64,000 nucleotides of DNA from Longimicrobium sp. (GCA_036389795.1 DASVWD010000048.1:1-64000); one strand, 5' to 3'; positions 24,083-32,136 are shown, counted from the first letter of the stretch. Numbers and translations are program-made. Notes: a model not told the origin generated them from the letters alone.

Positions 24083-25071
24083 CGCTCGCCTTCGCGCACC
24101 CGTGGGCGCTCGCGCTCCTCCTCGCCATCCCCCTCTGGCTGGCGCTGGTCCGCCGCCGCCGGCGCGACGAGGGGATCGTCTACGCGCGCGCCTCCACCCT
24201 GGCCGCGGTGCGCACGCGGCGCGCGGCCGTCTTCGGCGCGCTTCCCGAGGTGCTGCGCGCGCTGGCGTTCGCGTGCCTGATCGTCGCGCTGGCGGGGCCG
24301 CGCACGGGGGCGTCGGTCACCGAGGAGGAGTCGGAGGGGATCGACATCATGATCGCCCTCGACGTCTCCTCGTCGATGCTGGCCGAGGACTTCCGGCCGC
24401 GCAACCGGCTGGGGGCGGCCAAGGAGACCGTCGGCCGCTTCATCGAGGCCCGGCCGCACGACCGCATCGGGCTGGTGGCCTTCGCGGGCGAGGCGCTCAC
24501 GCAGGTCCCCGCCACCGGCGACCACGCCTACCTCTCCGCCGCGCTCGACGGCCTGCAGATCGGCCAGCTCGGCGACGGCACGGCGATCGGGCTGGGGCTG
24601 GCCACCGCCGCCAACCGGCTGCGCGGCGCCGCCGGCGAGTCGCGCGTGGTGATCCTGATGAGCGACGGCGAGAACAACCGCGGCAGCATCGACCCGCGCG
24701 ACGCCGCCCGCGCCGCCGGGGCGCTGGGGATCCGCGTCTTCACCATCGGCGTGGGGTCGCGCACGCGCGCACGCATCCCCGTGGCCCGCACGCCCGGCGG
24801 GGGCCTGCGCTACGCGCTGATGCCGGTGGACGTGGACGAGGGGCTCCTCACCGAGATCGCGCGCGCCACCGGCGGGCGCTACTACCGGGCGACCGACAAC
24901 CTGGCGCTGCGGCGCATCTACGACGAGATCGACCGGCTGACCCGGACGCGGGTGCGGGTGCGGCGCTACGTGCGCTTCACCGAGCGCTACCTGCCGTTCC
25001 TGCTGGCCGGGGCGGCGCTGCTGGTGGCCGAGTGGTGCTTCCGCGCCACCCGCTGGGGGAGGGTGCCGTGA
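24079..25071 (+). CDS. batA: VWA-domain membrane protein (BatA-like)
   Basis: A 330-residue protein. Two N-terminal membrane helices (residues ~8-25 and ~58-75) precede a von Willebrand A domain with a complete MIDAS metal site: DVSSS at residues 95-99, a threonine in the GDGTAIGLGL loop, and the Asp in ILMSDGENN. A C-terminal membrane helix follows (PFLLAGAALLVAEWCF). BatA proteins probably form an inner-membrane complex served by MoxR; the family was linked to aerotolerance in Bacteroides. It is translationally coupled to its neighbours by 4-bp overlaps on both sides. Confidence 0.9.
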   Translation: MTLAFAHPWALALLLAIPLWLALVRRRRRDEGIVYARASTLAAVRTRRAAVFGALPEVLRALAFACLIVALAGPRTGASVTEEESEGIDIMIALDVSSSMLAEDFRPRNRLGAAKETVGRFIEARPHDRIGLVAFAGEALTQVPATGDHAYLSAALDGLQIGQLGDGTAIGLGLATAANRLRGAAGESRVVILMSDGENNRGSIDPRDAARAAGALGIRVFTIGVGSRTRARIPVARTPGGGLRYALMPVDVDEGLLTEIARATGGRYYRATDNLALRRIYDEIDRLTRTRVRVRRYVRFTERYLPFLLAGAALLVAEWCFRATRWGRVP

Positions 25072-26120
25072 ACGGGCTGCTGCACCCCGAGCTGCTGCAC
25101 CTGGTGCCGCTGCTGCCCGCCGTCGTCGGCGCGGCGATGCTGCTCTGGGCTCGCCGCCGCCGCCAGGCCGCCGAGGCGCTGGGCGAGGCCGGGCTGGTGC
25201 GCCGCCTGGCCCCGACGGACCTGCTGGCCGCGCCCAACCTCCGCATCGCGCTGGTGAGCGTGGCGGCGCTGCTGCTGGGGGTGGCCGCCGTGGGCCCGCT
25301 CTGGGGGGTGGAGCGCGCCCCCCGCTCCGCCAGCGCGGCCGACGTGGTGCTGGTGCTCGACGCCTCGAACTCCATGCGCGTGGAGGACGTGCGCCCCGAC
25401 CGGCTGGAGTGGGAGCGCACCGCCACGCGGGCGATGCTGGACCGGCTGCAGGGCTCGCGCGTGGGGCTGGTGGTCTTCGCCGGCCGCGGCTACCTGGTCT
25501 CGCCGCTCACCGACGACTTCGGCGCGCTGGAGCTGTACCTGGACGGCCTCTCGCCCGAGGTGCTCACGCAGGGCGGCTCCAGTCTCTCCGACGCCATCGC
25601 CAATGCCCTCTCGCTCCTGGTGCGCGGGGGCGGCGCGGGCGCGGCGGGCTCCATCGTGCTGGTCACCGACGGCGACGCGCTGGAGGAGCGCGGCCAGGTG
25701 GTCCGCGCCGCGGCGGTGGCCGCGCGCGTCGGGGTCCCCGTGCACGCGGTGGGGATCGGCACCCCGCGCGGCGGCCCGGTCCCGCACTTCGACCCGGTGA
25801 GCGGGCGGCGCGAGGGGTACAAGCGCGACCCGGAGACGGGGGAGATGGCGGTCTCGCGCCTGGGCCACGACCTGCTGCGCGAGGTGGCGCGGCGCACGGG
25901 CGGCGTCTACCGTCCGCTCCGCAGTCCCGGGGACGTGGCGTGGGTGGTCGACGCCGTGCGCACCGTCCCCGCCGGGCGCGGGACGAACCGCGCGGGGACG
26001 GCGCCGGGGAACCGCTACGAGTGGTTCCTGGGCGCCGCGCTCCTCCTGCTGGCGCTCGACTCCCTGCTGGTCGAGCGCGCGGGGCGGCGCCGGGGGCTGA
26101 ACGGAGGAGGCGGGCGATGA
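25068..26120 (+). CDS. batB: VWA-domain membrane protein (BatB-like)
   Basis: A 350-residue protein starting at GTG 25068, overlapping the batA stop (GTGA). It has two N-terminal membrane helices, then a VWA domain with MIDAS motif DASNS (residues 98-102), GGSSLSDAI and VLVTDGDALEE. A C-terminal membrane helix near residue 325 follows. It resembles batA in layout but is clearly diverged. The VWA faces the periplasm if topology follows the family. The next gene encodes the TPR partner, overlapping by ATGA. Confidence 0.9.
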   Translation: MNGLLHPELLHLVPLLPAVVGAAMLLWARRRRQAAEALGEAGLVRRLAPTDLLAAPNLRIALVSVAALLLGVAAVGPLWGVERAPRSASAADVVLVLDASNSMRVEDVRPDRLEWERTATRAMLDRLQGSRVGLVVFAGRGYLVSPLTDDFGALELYLDGLSPEVLTQGGSSLSDAIANALSLLVRGGGAGAAGSIVLVTDGDALEERGQVVRAAAVAARVGVPVHAVGIGTPRGGPVPHFDPVSGRREGYKRDPETGEMAVSRLGHDLLREVARRTGGVYRPLRSPGDVAWVVDAVRTVPAGRGTNRAGTAPGNRYEWFLGAALLLLALDSLLVERAGRRRGLNGGGGR

Positions 26121-26806
26121 GGACGCTGTTCGTGCTCGCCGTCGCCTTCCCGCTGCTGGGCGGCGGGATCGCGGAGGGGAACCGCGCCTACCGCTCGGGC
26201 CAGGCGCGCCGCGCGGCCGAGGTCTACGCGCGCCGCCTGGAGCGGGGAGACTCGTCGGCGATCGTGCGCTACAACCTGGGGACGGCGCTGCTGCGGCTGG
26301 GGCGCTGGGACCAGGCCCGCCCGCACCTGGAGGCCGCTGCCGACGCGCGCGGCCCGCGGGCGCTCCTGGTCCGCGCGCACTACAACGCCGGCAACACCGA
26401 CCTGGAGCCCGTCTTCCGCCGCAAGGTCCCCGACGAGCAGCGCCGGCAGCGGCTGGAGCGGGCGATCGCGCGCTACAAGCAGGCGCTCCGGCTGCACCCG
26501 GCGGACCTGGACGCCAAGTGGAACCTGGAGCTCGCCCAGAAGCTGCTGGAGCGCGAGCCGAGCGGCGGCGGAGCGCAGTCGCAGGGGCAGGGCGGGGGAG
26601 GGGGCGGCGGCGAGGAGGACCAGCCGGCCCCGGCGCCGCAGCCGGCGCCAGCGCCCGCGCCGCAGCCGGGCGGCTCCGCGCCGCGCGTCAGCCGCTCCGA
26701 GGCCGAGCGCATCCTGGCCGGCGCCGCGCAGCAGGAGCAGGACGCCCAGCGCTCGGTGCTGGAGCGCAACCGCAGCGCGCGCCAGGTACCGGCACGGGAC
26801 TGGTGA
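26117..26806 (+). CDS. TPR protein (BatC-like), last gene of the Bat operon
   Basis: A 229-residue protein. A short hydrophobic N-terminal signal (RTLFVLAVAFPLLGGG) is followed by TPR units (YRSGQARRAAEVYARRLE, VRYNLGTALLRLGRWDQARP) and RYKQALRLHPADLDAKWNLE. Then comes a ~60-residue Gly/Gln/Pro linker and a charged C-terminal helix with KxxR-type residues ending VPARDW. The arrangement VWA-VWA-TPR is BatA-BatB-BatC. No full-length BatD follows; a convergent gene starts 6 bases later, so the operon ends here without a clear terminator. Confidence 0.85.
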   Translation: MRTLFVLAVAFPLLGGGIAEGNRAYRSGQARRAAEVYARRLERGDSSAIVRYNLGTALLRLGRWDQARPHLEAAADARGPRALLVRAHYNAGNTDLEPVFRRKVPDEQRRQRLERAIARYKQALRLHPADLDAKWNLELAQKLLEREPSGGGAQSQGQGGGGGGGEEDQPAPAPQPAPAPAPQPGGSAPRVSRSEAERILAGAAQQEQDAQRSVLERNRSARQVPARDW

Positions 26807-26812
26807 GGGCGG

Positions 26813-27889
26813 CTAGAGTTCGAAGTCGGCCCAAACCGCGCCGTGGTCCGAGGCGGCATCCTTGGGCCGCTTGACCGTGTCAAACGCCTGGACCTGTCCG
26901 TTCGTGAACTTGTCGACACCGAAAATCCCACGCCGCTCCACGCCCGCGTCCTTCAGGGCGGCGCGCAGCGGCTCCGAGACCAGCATGAAGTCGATCTGCT
27001 CGTTCTTCTTGTAGTGGTAGGTCCACCGGTCCGCCGCGTCCGAGAAGGTCAGCGCCAGGACGTCGTGCAGGTGCTTGACCCCGAGCAGAGGCTTCAGAGG
27101 CTTGCTGTCCGGCGTGTCGTTCAGGTCGCCAACGACGATCACCCGGTCCTTCCTCAGGTCGAAGTTCGTCTGGAGTATCTCGGCTACCCTCTCAGCTTGC
27201 CGCTTCCTTTTCGCGTCGGAAGTCGCCTGTGCGCCGTAGCCTTTCGATTTGAAGTGGTTCAGCAGGATCCACACGGCCCCGACCGGGGTGTCGACCTCGA
27301 TCTCGAGGCAGTCGCGCGAGAAAATGGAACTGTTGCCGGACCGGTCGTCCACGTGGCTGCGCAGCGTGAGGAGCGGGAAGCGGCTCGCCAGCGCCACGTC
27401 GATCCCGCGCGGGTCGTTGCCGTCGATCAGCATCAGGTGCCTGTAATCCTTGAATGTTCCCTTCTTCGGCAGCCGGTCGATGCAGAAGTGCTTGAGGACG
27501 GGCCGGCTCTCCACCTCGACCAGGCAGCAGATGTCGGCGTTGACGGTGCGGATCACCCGCGCGGTGTTCGCTCGCGCCTCCTCGGTGAATCTCTCCTTCT
27601 TGAAGTCGATGAAGCCGCCCCAGTCGTCGACGCCGTCCGCCTTCACCTGGGTCTTGTTCCGGTCGAACAGCTTCCCGCGCACTTCGGCGATTTCGATCCA
27701 TTCCTTCAACTCGTGGTAGAGCTTGAGGATTTTCTCTTTGTCGTATGTTTTGCGCTTGAGCTCCTGGCGCAGTTCCTCTACCCTCGCGAGCAGGGGGTCC
27801 GCCTGCGCGTTGTCGTCGAAGTTGAGGAGCCTCGCGCGCTCGAACAGGTTCTCGACGTTGAAGCTGGCGACGCGGAATCGGGTGGGCAT
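26813..27889 (-). CDS. Endonuclease/exonuclease/phosphatase-family protein
   Basis: A 358-residue protein with ATG at 27889 preceded by CCGGAGA. All motifs of the EEP fold are visible: FRVASFNVENLF near the start (Asn), CCLVEVES (metal-binding Glu), GIDVALASRFP, LLNHFKSKGYG (His), VVGDLNDTPDS (Asp and Asn) and ASDHGAVWADFEL (final Asp-His pair). It therefore keeps the full catalytic set for Mg-dependent phosphodiester cleavage. The substrate may be DNA, RNA, lipid or a nucleotide. No signal peptide is seen. Codon use is less GC-extreme than in neighbours, and the gene has its own promoter, suggesting acquisition. Confidence 0.85.
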   Translation of the reverse strand: MPTRFRVASFNVENLFERARLLNFDDNAQADPLLARVEELRQELKRKTYDKEKILKLYHELKEWIEIAEVRGKLFDRNKTQVKADGVDDWGGFIDFKKERFTEEARANTARVIRTVNADICCLVEVESRPVLKHFCIDRLPKKGTFKDYRHLMLIDGNDPRGIDVALASRFPLLTLRSHVDDRSGNSSIFSRDCLEIEVDTPVGAVWILLNHFKSKGYGAQATSDAKRKRQAERVAEILQTNFDLRKDRVIVVGDLNDTPDSKPLKPLLGVKHLHDVLALTFSDAADRWTYHYKKNEQIDFMLVSEPLRAALKDAGVERRGIFGVDKFTNGQVQAFDTVKRPKDAASDHGAVWADFEL

Positions 27890-27939
27890 GGGAAGTCTCC
27901 GGAAAGGGAATCGAAGAAGTAAAGATGAACCGCGGACTA

Positions 27940-27969
27940 TCGTTACGGTTTTCGCGGCGCGGCGGTCAA
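27940..27969 (-). promoter_or_regulatory. Promoter of the EEP-family gene
   Basis: Minus strand TTGACC (27964-27969), 18-bp spacer, TAACGA (27940-27945), about 50 bases before the ATG. Confidence 0.55.
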
Positions 27970-28087
27970 GGATTTCGTGCATTCATGGAGGGGCGCACCC
28001 TGCAACGGGTACGCCCCCCGCCTCCCTGTACGATCCATGGCTCCCCCGGGATGACGTCTGGTGGATACCCCGCTCTGGAAAGCAAAA

Positions 28088-28150
28088 CCGGCCCGACTTC
28101 GCGCCGGGCCGGCTCCGTGGTTCGTACTCCGTACCTCGTACCCCGTACTC
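28088..28150 (-). terminator. Terminator of the zinc-ribbon gene, with a short repeat beside it
   Basis: Stem CCGGCCCG / CGGGCCGG (28088-28112) followed on the minus strand by TTTTGC. 28119-28150 holds the TACTCCGTACCTCGTACC repeat, the complement of the run at 19083-19118. Confidence 0.75.
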
Positions 28151-28155
28151 TCGGC

Positions 28156-28515
28156 TCAGTCCACGTGATAGAGGAACCGCCCGCAGTTCTGGCACGAGCG
28201 GATCTCGGCGTTGCGCTCGGCGTCGGAGGCCTGCGCGGTGGGGACGGCCACGAAGCAGCCGTAGCAGGTGCCGCGGATCACCGGCACCACCACGCGCGCG
28301 TGCTTGCCGGCCATGCGGCGGTAGCGGCTCTGCACCGGCGGGTCGAGCGCCTCCTCCATCTCGGCGATCTTGTCGTCCAGGACCTTGAGCGCCTCGTCGA
28401 CGCCCAGGCCGAACACCTGCTCCTGGACCTCGCGCTCGCCGGCCTCGGCCAGCTCGCGGCGCTGCGTCTTCAGGTCCTGGATCTCCAGCAGGGCTTCCAG
28501 TTGCGGATTCAGCAT
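28156..28515 (-). CDS. C4 zinc-ribbon protein with coiled-coil N-terminus
   Basis: A 119-residue protein. Residues 1-60 are a coiled coil rich in Glu and Leu (LEALLEIQDLKTQRRELAEA, KVLDDKIAEMEEAL). The C-terminus carries a zinc ribbon with GTCYGCFVAVP and SCQNCGRFLY. The full-length family is about 240 residues, with a longer coiled coil and the same ribbon; this is a short version. Function is not established; a nucleic-acid or protein-scaffold role is likely. It follows the PtsN-like gene by 16 bases, so the two are probably co-transcribed. Confidence 0.75.
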   Translation of the reverse strand: MLNPQLEALLEIQDLKTQRRELAEAGEREVQEQVFGLGVDEALKVLDDKIAEMEEALDPPVQSRYRRMAGKHARVVVPVIRGTCYGCFVAVPTAQASDAERNAEIRSCQNCGRFLYHVD

Positions 28516-28531
28516 CGTTCCGGTGTGCTCC

Positions 28532-28984
28532 TCAGACGCCCTTCTCCTCGAGCAGCGCCAGGAACTCCCTGGGCTCGCTCATCTGCTCCAGCCGCCCCGC
28601 CACGTCGGGCTCCTTGGCGAACTGCGCGATGCGCCCCAGCACGGGCAGGTACTGGTTCGACACCTCCAGCGGAGGGGCGACGATCAGGAAGAAGTTGTGC
28701 ACGGGCTGGTCGTCGATGGCCTTGAAGTCGACGCCGCCCTTCTTGCGGCCGAACGCCACGCGCAGGCGGTTGACCACCAGCGAGCGGCAGTGGGGGATGG
28801 CGATCCCCTTGCCGATGCCGGTGGAGCCGAGGTTCTCGCGGCGCTTGAGCATCTTGAACAGGATGCCCTGCGCCTTGTCGTCCACGCCCAGCAGGCCGAT
28901 GAGCTCCTTCAGGATCTCGTCCTTCGACTCGCCCCTGAGGTCGAGCTGGACCGCGTCCTCGGTCAAGAACTCACGAAGATTCAT
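28532..28984 (-). CDS. ptsN: PTS EIIA (PtsN-like) regulatory protein
   Basis: A 150-residue single EIIA domain of the mannitol/fructose (PtsN) class. The start at 28984 gives the normal length. The phosphorylated His is His65 in GKGIAIPHCRS. The flanking TGIGKGIAIPH and HNFFLIVAPPLE match the family. No sugar-specific EIIB/EIIC is nearby, so a regulatory rather than transport role is likely. It has a clear promoter at 29042-29070. Confidence 0.88.
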   Translation of the reverse strand: MNLREFLTEDAVQLDLRGESKDEILKELIGLLGVDDKAQGILFKMLKRRENLGSTGIGKGIAIPHCRSLVVNRLRVAFGRKKGGVDFKAIDDQPVHNFFLIVAPPLEVSNQYLPVLGRIAQFAKEPDVAGRLEQMSEPREFLALLEEKGV

Positions 28985-29041
28985 ATCGTCCAATCGGTTG
29001 GTTCGATTACAAAACGTCCGGGTCCGGAAAAAGGACGCGCC

Positions 29042-29070
29042 AATGTAACCGCCGTCCTCCGGCCTGTCAA
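29042..29070 (-). promoter_or_regulatory. ptsN promoter
   Basis: Minus strand TTGACA (29065-29070), 17-bp spacer, TACATT (29042-29047). It is identical in both hexamers to the tRNA promoter at 47897. Confidence 0.75.
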
Positions 29071-29154
29071 AGCAACCACTTAGCCGGATGATCGGGAGGA
29101 CGGCGGGTCGGAATCCGCGTGCTGCGAAAGTCGTCGGAGCGTCGGCGAGGAAAG

Positions 29155-29231
29155 GTCTCACACAGAGAAACGGAGGAACAGAGAACCGAAGTCCTCGCGC
29201 TCCTCTGTTTCTCCGTTTCTCCGTGTGACTT
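29155..29231. repeat. Long inverted repeat of the CACGCAGAG family, copy 1
   Basis: Left arm TCTCACACAGAGAAACGGAG (29157-29176) pairs with right arm CTCCGTTTCTCCGTGTGA (29211-29228), extending inward through AACAGAG/CTCTGTTT. It lies between the ptsN promoter and the graspetide ligase 3' end and may act as a terminator-like structure. Confidence 0.8.
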
Positions 29232-29269
29232 CGATCTGTTCGAAACCAGGAGAATGCTCGGAACCTGCC

Positions 29270-30211
29270 TCACGCGGCGGCCAGGTAGTCGAGGATCGCG
29301 TCGCTCACCGCGTGCCCGCTCGCCCGGTCGAAGGCGGCGAACATGGGGCCGCTGTTGATCTCCAGGAACACCAGCTCGCCGGTGTCGGGGTCGGTCTTGA
29401 AGTCGGCGGCGCCGTACTCCATCGCGAGCCGGCCCATCAGCCGCCCGAGCCCCGCGATCAGCCCCGGGTCGATGCTCTCCAGGTCGCGCGGCTCCACGCG
29501 CGTGGCGTCGTCCGCGCGGTAGTCCAGCCGGTCGCTGATCACGGTGAACGGGAGGAAGCGCCCGCCGATGCCGTAGATGCGCACCTCCGGCACCACCAGC
29601 CGCTGCTGCACGATCGCCGGCGCGGCCGAGCGGCCGTCGCGGCGCGGCGTCTTCGCCAGCAGGTCGCGGATCAGCTGCGTGTAGCCGCCGCCGGCCACCG
29701 GCTTGGCGATCATCTCCGCCGCGCCCTCCACCCGCTCCAGCGCGTCCAGGTGGTTGGTGATCAGCGTGCGGGGGATGCGGAGCCCGCAGGCGGCCGCGGC
29801 GCGGAGCATGAACGGCTTGTTCGTCTGGCCGGCGTAGCCGCGGTTCATCACCCGCACGTCGTCGTGCGCCAGCAGCCATCCCTGGAGCGCCGTGTGCCAC
29901 GCCTGCGCCCGGAAGCCGACGGCCGCGCGCCGGTCGGCCATGGCGTGGAACACGTCGTAGCGCATGAAGCCGGCGGCCGGGCGCACCTCGCGGCCGTCCA
30001 GCACCAGCGTGTCCGCCTGCACGTCCCAGGTGAGCGCGGGCGTCGTCTGGGGCCCGGCCAGCACCGGCAGCACCGGGAGCGCGCGCTCGCGGGCGCGGCG
30101 CAGGAGGGAGAGGAGGTTGGGGTCGGTCTCGCCGCCGGCGACCAGCAGCGGGCGGCGGGTATCGCGAAGCGCGCGCGCGGGGGCGCGGCGCGGGGCCTGG
30201 AGTGTCGGCAT
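29270..30211 (-). CDS. ATP-grasp peptide ligase (graspetide synthetase)
   Basis: A 313-residue ATP-grasp enzyme starting MPTLQAPRRAP. The N-terminal ~100 residues form the pre-ATP-grasp region. After that come VMNRGYAGQTNKPFMLR and CGLRIPRTLITNHLDAL, typical of the MvdC/MvdD/PsnB class. The ATP-binding Lys is in AEMIAKPVAGGG. The Mg-binding acidic residues are in GAADFKTDPDTG and FLEINSGPMFAAFD (Glu and Asn). Graspetide ligases join core Ser/Thr/Lys side chains to Asp/Glu side chains. The gene 94 bases upstream on the same strand encodes a matching substrate with five TTxxxxEE cores. No second ligase, protease or transporter is adjacent. Confidence 0.88.
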   Translation of the reverse strand: MPTLQAPRRAPARALRDTRRPLLVAGGETDPNLLSLLRRARERALPVLPVLAGPQTTPALTWDVQADTLVLDGREVRPAAGFMRYDVFHAMADRRAAVGFRAQAWHTALQGWLLAHDDVRVMNRGYAGQTNKPFMLRAAAACGLRIPRTLITNHLDALERVEGAAEMIAKPVAGGGYTQLIRDLLAKTPRRDGRSAAPAIVQQRLVVPEVRIYGIGGRFLPFTVISDRLDYRADDATRVEPRDLESIDPGLIAGLGRLMGRLAMEYGAADFKTDPDTGELVFLEINSGPMFAAFDRASGHAVSDAILDYLAAA

Positions 30212-30255
30212 GGCTGAGCATCCCTCGAGGGTGGACGGTCTCGGCTCCAGCGAAA

Positions 30256-30285
30256 GCCCCACCCGGCGCGTACGCCGGGTGGGGC
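30256..30285 (-). terminator. Attenuator-like hairpin between graspetide precursor and ligase
   Basis: Perfect 13-bp stem GCCCCACCCGGCG / CGCCGGGTGGGGC followed on the minus strand by TTTCGC. It would end most transcripts after the precursor and let a minority reach the ligase gene. Confidence 0.75.
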
Positions 30286-30305
30286 GGTCCGTCGGTCGCG
30301 GTGGA

Positions 30306-30542
30306 TCAGAACTGCCCGAACGGGTCGACCACGCCGGCCTCGTACTGCCTGGAATCCTCCTCGCCCAGCGACATGGTGGTGGGGTCCTCCTCGCCGATCG
30401 CCTCGGTCGTGGGGTCCTTGTCCTCCTCGCCGAGGGCCAGGGTGGTGTAGCCGCCGTCCTCTTCGCCGAGGGAGAGGGTCGTGGGGTCGGACGACGCCGA
30501 GTAGCGGTCCTCTTCGCCGATCGCCAGGGTCGTGAACGACAT
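30306..30542 (-). CDS. Graspetide precursor with five TTxxxxEE core repeats
   Basis: A 78-residue peptide with a strong ribosome-binding site (AAGGAGA, nine bases before the ATG). It contains five near-identical cores: TTLAIGEED (residues 4-12), TTLSLGEED (21-29), TTLALGEED (33-41), TTEAIGEED (45-53) and TTMSLGEED (55-63). Each fits TTxxxxEE, the consensus of plesiocin (group 2 graspetides), in which two Thr are esterified to two Glu to make a hairpin bicycle. Linkers are only one to eight residues. The first core starts at residue 4, so there is no room for a normal N-terminal leader. The non-repetitive C-terminal tail (SRQYEAGVVDPFGQF) is the only obvious place for enzyme recognition. The ATP-grasp ligase gene follows. 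Confidence 0.88.
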   Translation of the reverse strand: MSFTTLAIGEEDRYSASSDPTTLSLGEEDGGYTTLALGEEDKDPTTEAIGEEDPTTMSLGEEDSRQYEAGVVDPFGQF

Positions 30543-30958
30543 GAGAGTGTCTCCTTGCAGATGTATGCGGTCAGGAGAGGCGGAAGCCTCTCCGCGATGG
30601 GCCGCTTGTCCCCGGCCCCGGGAGCGCTCCGCACCTCGCGGAGGCGCCGGCCTATATGGAAAGCTTTGTTCCAATTCCCGTCCATCGAGCCGCGGCCGGG
30701 AAGATCTCCAAATTCCGGAAAGACGCCAGGCGCACCGAACTCGTGATGCACGAAGATGATGCACGGGCCCGCCCTCCAAGGCGATTTCGCACGCTTGAGA
30801 CCCGGGTTGACAAACAAATGGATCAGGATAGGATGCGTCCGGAGCTGCGGCGCCCGTGCCCCATTGGGGACCTCGCGTCCCAATCGAGGGGCCGCACCTG
30901 GGACGGGAATGGCGCAGTAGCGTCCCGAGCAACGAATCAGGACCGAACAACCTGGGAA
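30543..30958. other. Intergenic region upstream of the graspetide precursor
   Basis: A perfect 8-bp hairpin GGAGAGGC-GGAA-GCCTCTCC lies at 30574-30593 in the presumed 5' leader of the precursor mRNA. A TATAGG (30651-30656, minus) is a possible -10 but has no matching -35. A plus-strand TTGACA-N16-TAGGAT at 30807-30834 points toward dusB. The region is AT-richer than average. A GGGGACCTCGCGTCCC palindrome lies near 30867. No gene seen. Confidence 0.45.
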
Positions 30959-31066
30959 TTCGTAGGGGCGAGGCATGCCTCGCCCGGCGGATGCCGGCTC
31001 GTGCGCGCAGGCGGCCTCTTGCGCTGCGGCCGCCTGTGCTCGGACTCGCATGCTCGCCCCTACGAA
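30959..31066. repeat. REP-B element (MITE-like), complete copy
   Basis: 108 bp bounded by perfect 14-bp terminal inverted repeats TTCGTAGGGGCGAG and CTCGCCCCTACGAA. The inside begins GCATGCCTCGCCCGGCGGATG and ends GGACTCGCATG. Another copy at 34956-35058 and fragments at 9815 and 21974 share the ends. No coding capacity. No obvious target-site duplication beyond the ends. Confidence 0.85.
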
Positions 31067-31102
31067 ACACATCGCAGCCATCCGGGACGGCGGACGCCAA
31101 GG

Positions 31103-31131
31103 TTGAATCGCCCTGCGCTTTTCGGTATCCT
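31103..31131 (+). promoter_or_regulatory. dusB promoter (leaderless)
   Basis: TTGAAT (31103-31108), 17-bp spacer, TATCCT (31126-31131). The ATG at 31138 coincides with the expected start of transcription. Confidence 0.6.
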
Positions 31132-31137
31132 TTCCCC

Positions 31138-32136
31138 ATGCGCGAGAGCTTCTTCGAGATGCTGCGGAGGGACGACCGCGTCCCGCTGTACCTGGCCCCG
31201 CAGGCGGGGGTCAGCGAGAGCCCGTTCCGCCGGCTCTGCCGCTCGTTCGGGGCGGACGTGGTGGTCTCCGAGTTCGTCTCGGCCGAGGGGATCCGGCGGC
31301 ACGACAGGAGGACGCACTCGTACCTGCGCTTCCACGACGACGAGCGGCCGATCGGCATCCAGATCTTCGGCTCCGACCCGCAGGCGATGGCCGAGGCCGC
31401 CGCGCTGGTGGAGGAGGTGTACGCGCCGGACTACCTGGACATCAACTTCGGCTGCCCGGTCAAGAAGGTCGCGCTCAGGAACGGCGGCTCGGGGTGCCTG
31501 CGCGACCTGGACCTGGTGCAGGGCATCATCCGCGCGGTGAAGGGCGCCCTCTCCATCCCCACCACGGTGAAGATCCGCAGCGGGTGGAACGAGGAGATGA
31601 GGAACCCGGTGGAGATCGCGCTGCGCTGCCAGGACGCGGGCGCCGAGGTGCTCACGCTGCACGCCCGCACGCGCACGCAGATGTACAGCGGCACGGCCGA
31701 CTGGGACGAGATCGCCGCCGTGGTGGACGCGCTCGACATCCCCGTGATCGGCAACGGCGACGTGTGGAACGGCGAAGACGCGAAGCGGATGCACGACCAC
31801 ACGCGCTGCGCGGGGATCATGATCGCGCGCGGGTCGCACGGGCAGCCGTGGATCTTCGGGCAGGCGCGGGCGGCGCTGGAGGGGCGCCCGGTGCCGCCGG
31901 ACCCCGACCCGGCCGAGCGCTTCCGCATCATCATCCACCACGCCCGCCTCGCCATCGCCTGGGAGAGGGACGAGGAGAAGGCGATGATCGAGTTCCGCAA
32001 GCACCTGGGGTGGTACACCAAGGGGCTGCCGAACGGGCGCGTGCTGCGGCAGGAGCTCTTCGAGGTGACGTCGCTCGCCGAGGCCGAGGAGAAGCTGGAG
32101 CGCTACCTCGAGGAGTACGAGGGGGTCGCCGCGTGA
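31138..32136 (+). CDS. dusB: tRNA-dihydrouridine synthase
   Basis: A 332-residue FMN-dependent TIM-barrel enzyme that reduces uridines in the tRNA D-loop. Visible motifs: LYLAPQAGVSESPFRRLC at the start, YLDINFGCPVKKVALRNGGS with the catalytic Cys, TVKIRSGW, LTLHARTRTQMYSG, and IPVIGNGDVWNGEDA for the FMN phosphate site, then GIMIARGSHGQPWIF. The C-terminal helical domain (FRKHLGWYTKGL) contacts tRNA. It overlaps larB by four bases. Confidence 0.93.
   Translation: MRESFFEMLRRDDRVPLYLAPQAGVSESPFRRLCRSFGADVVVSEFVSAEGIRRHDRRTHSYLRFHDDERPIGIQIFGSDPQAMAEAAALVEEVYAPDYLDINFGCPVKKVALRNGGSGCLRDLDLVQGIIRAVKGALSIPTTVKIRSGWNEEMRNPVEIALRCQDAGAEVLTLHARTRTQMYSGTADWDEIAAVVDALDIPVIGNGDVWNGEDAKRMHDHTRCAGIMIARGSHGQPWIFGQARAALEGRPVPPDPDPAERFRIIIHHARLAIAWERDEEKAMIEFRKHLGWYTKGLPNGRVLRQELFEVTSLAEAEEKLERYLEEYEGVAA

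Noticed and set aside
30306-30542. Repeated blocks in the graspetide precursor read first as a direct-repeat or CRISPR-like array.
   Set aside because: The repeats are irregularly spaced (10-17 codons), in frame, and encode TTxxxxEE cores next to an ATP-grasp ligase, so they are a coding repeat.
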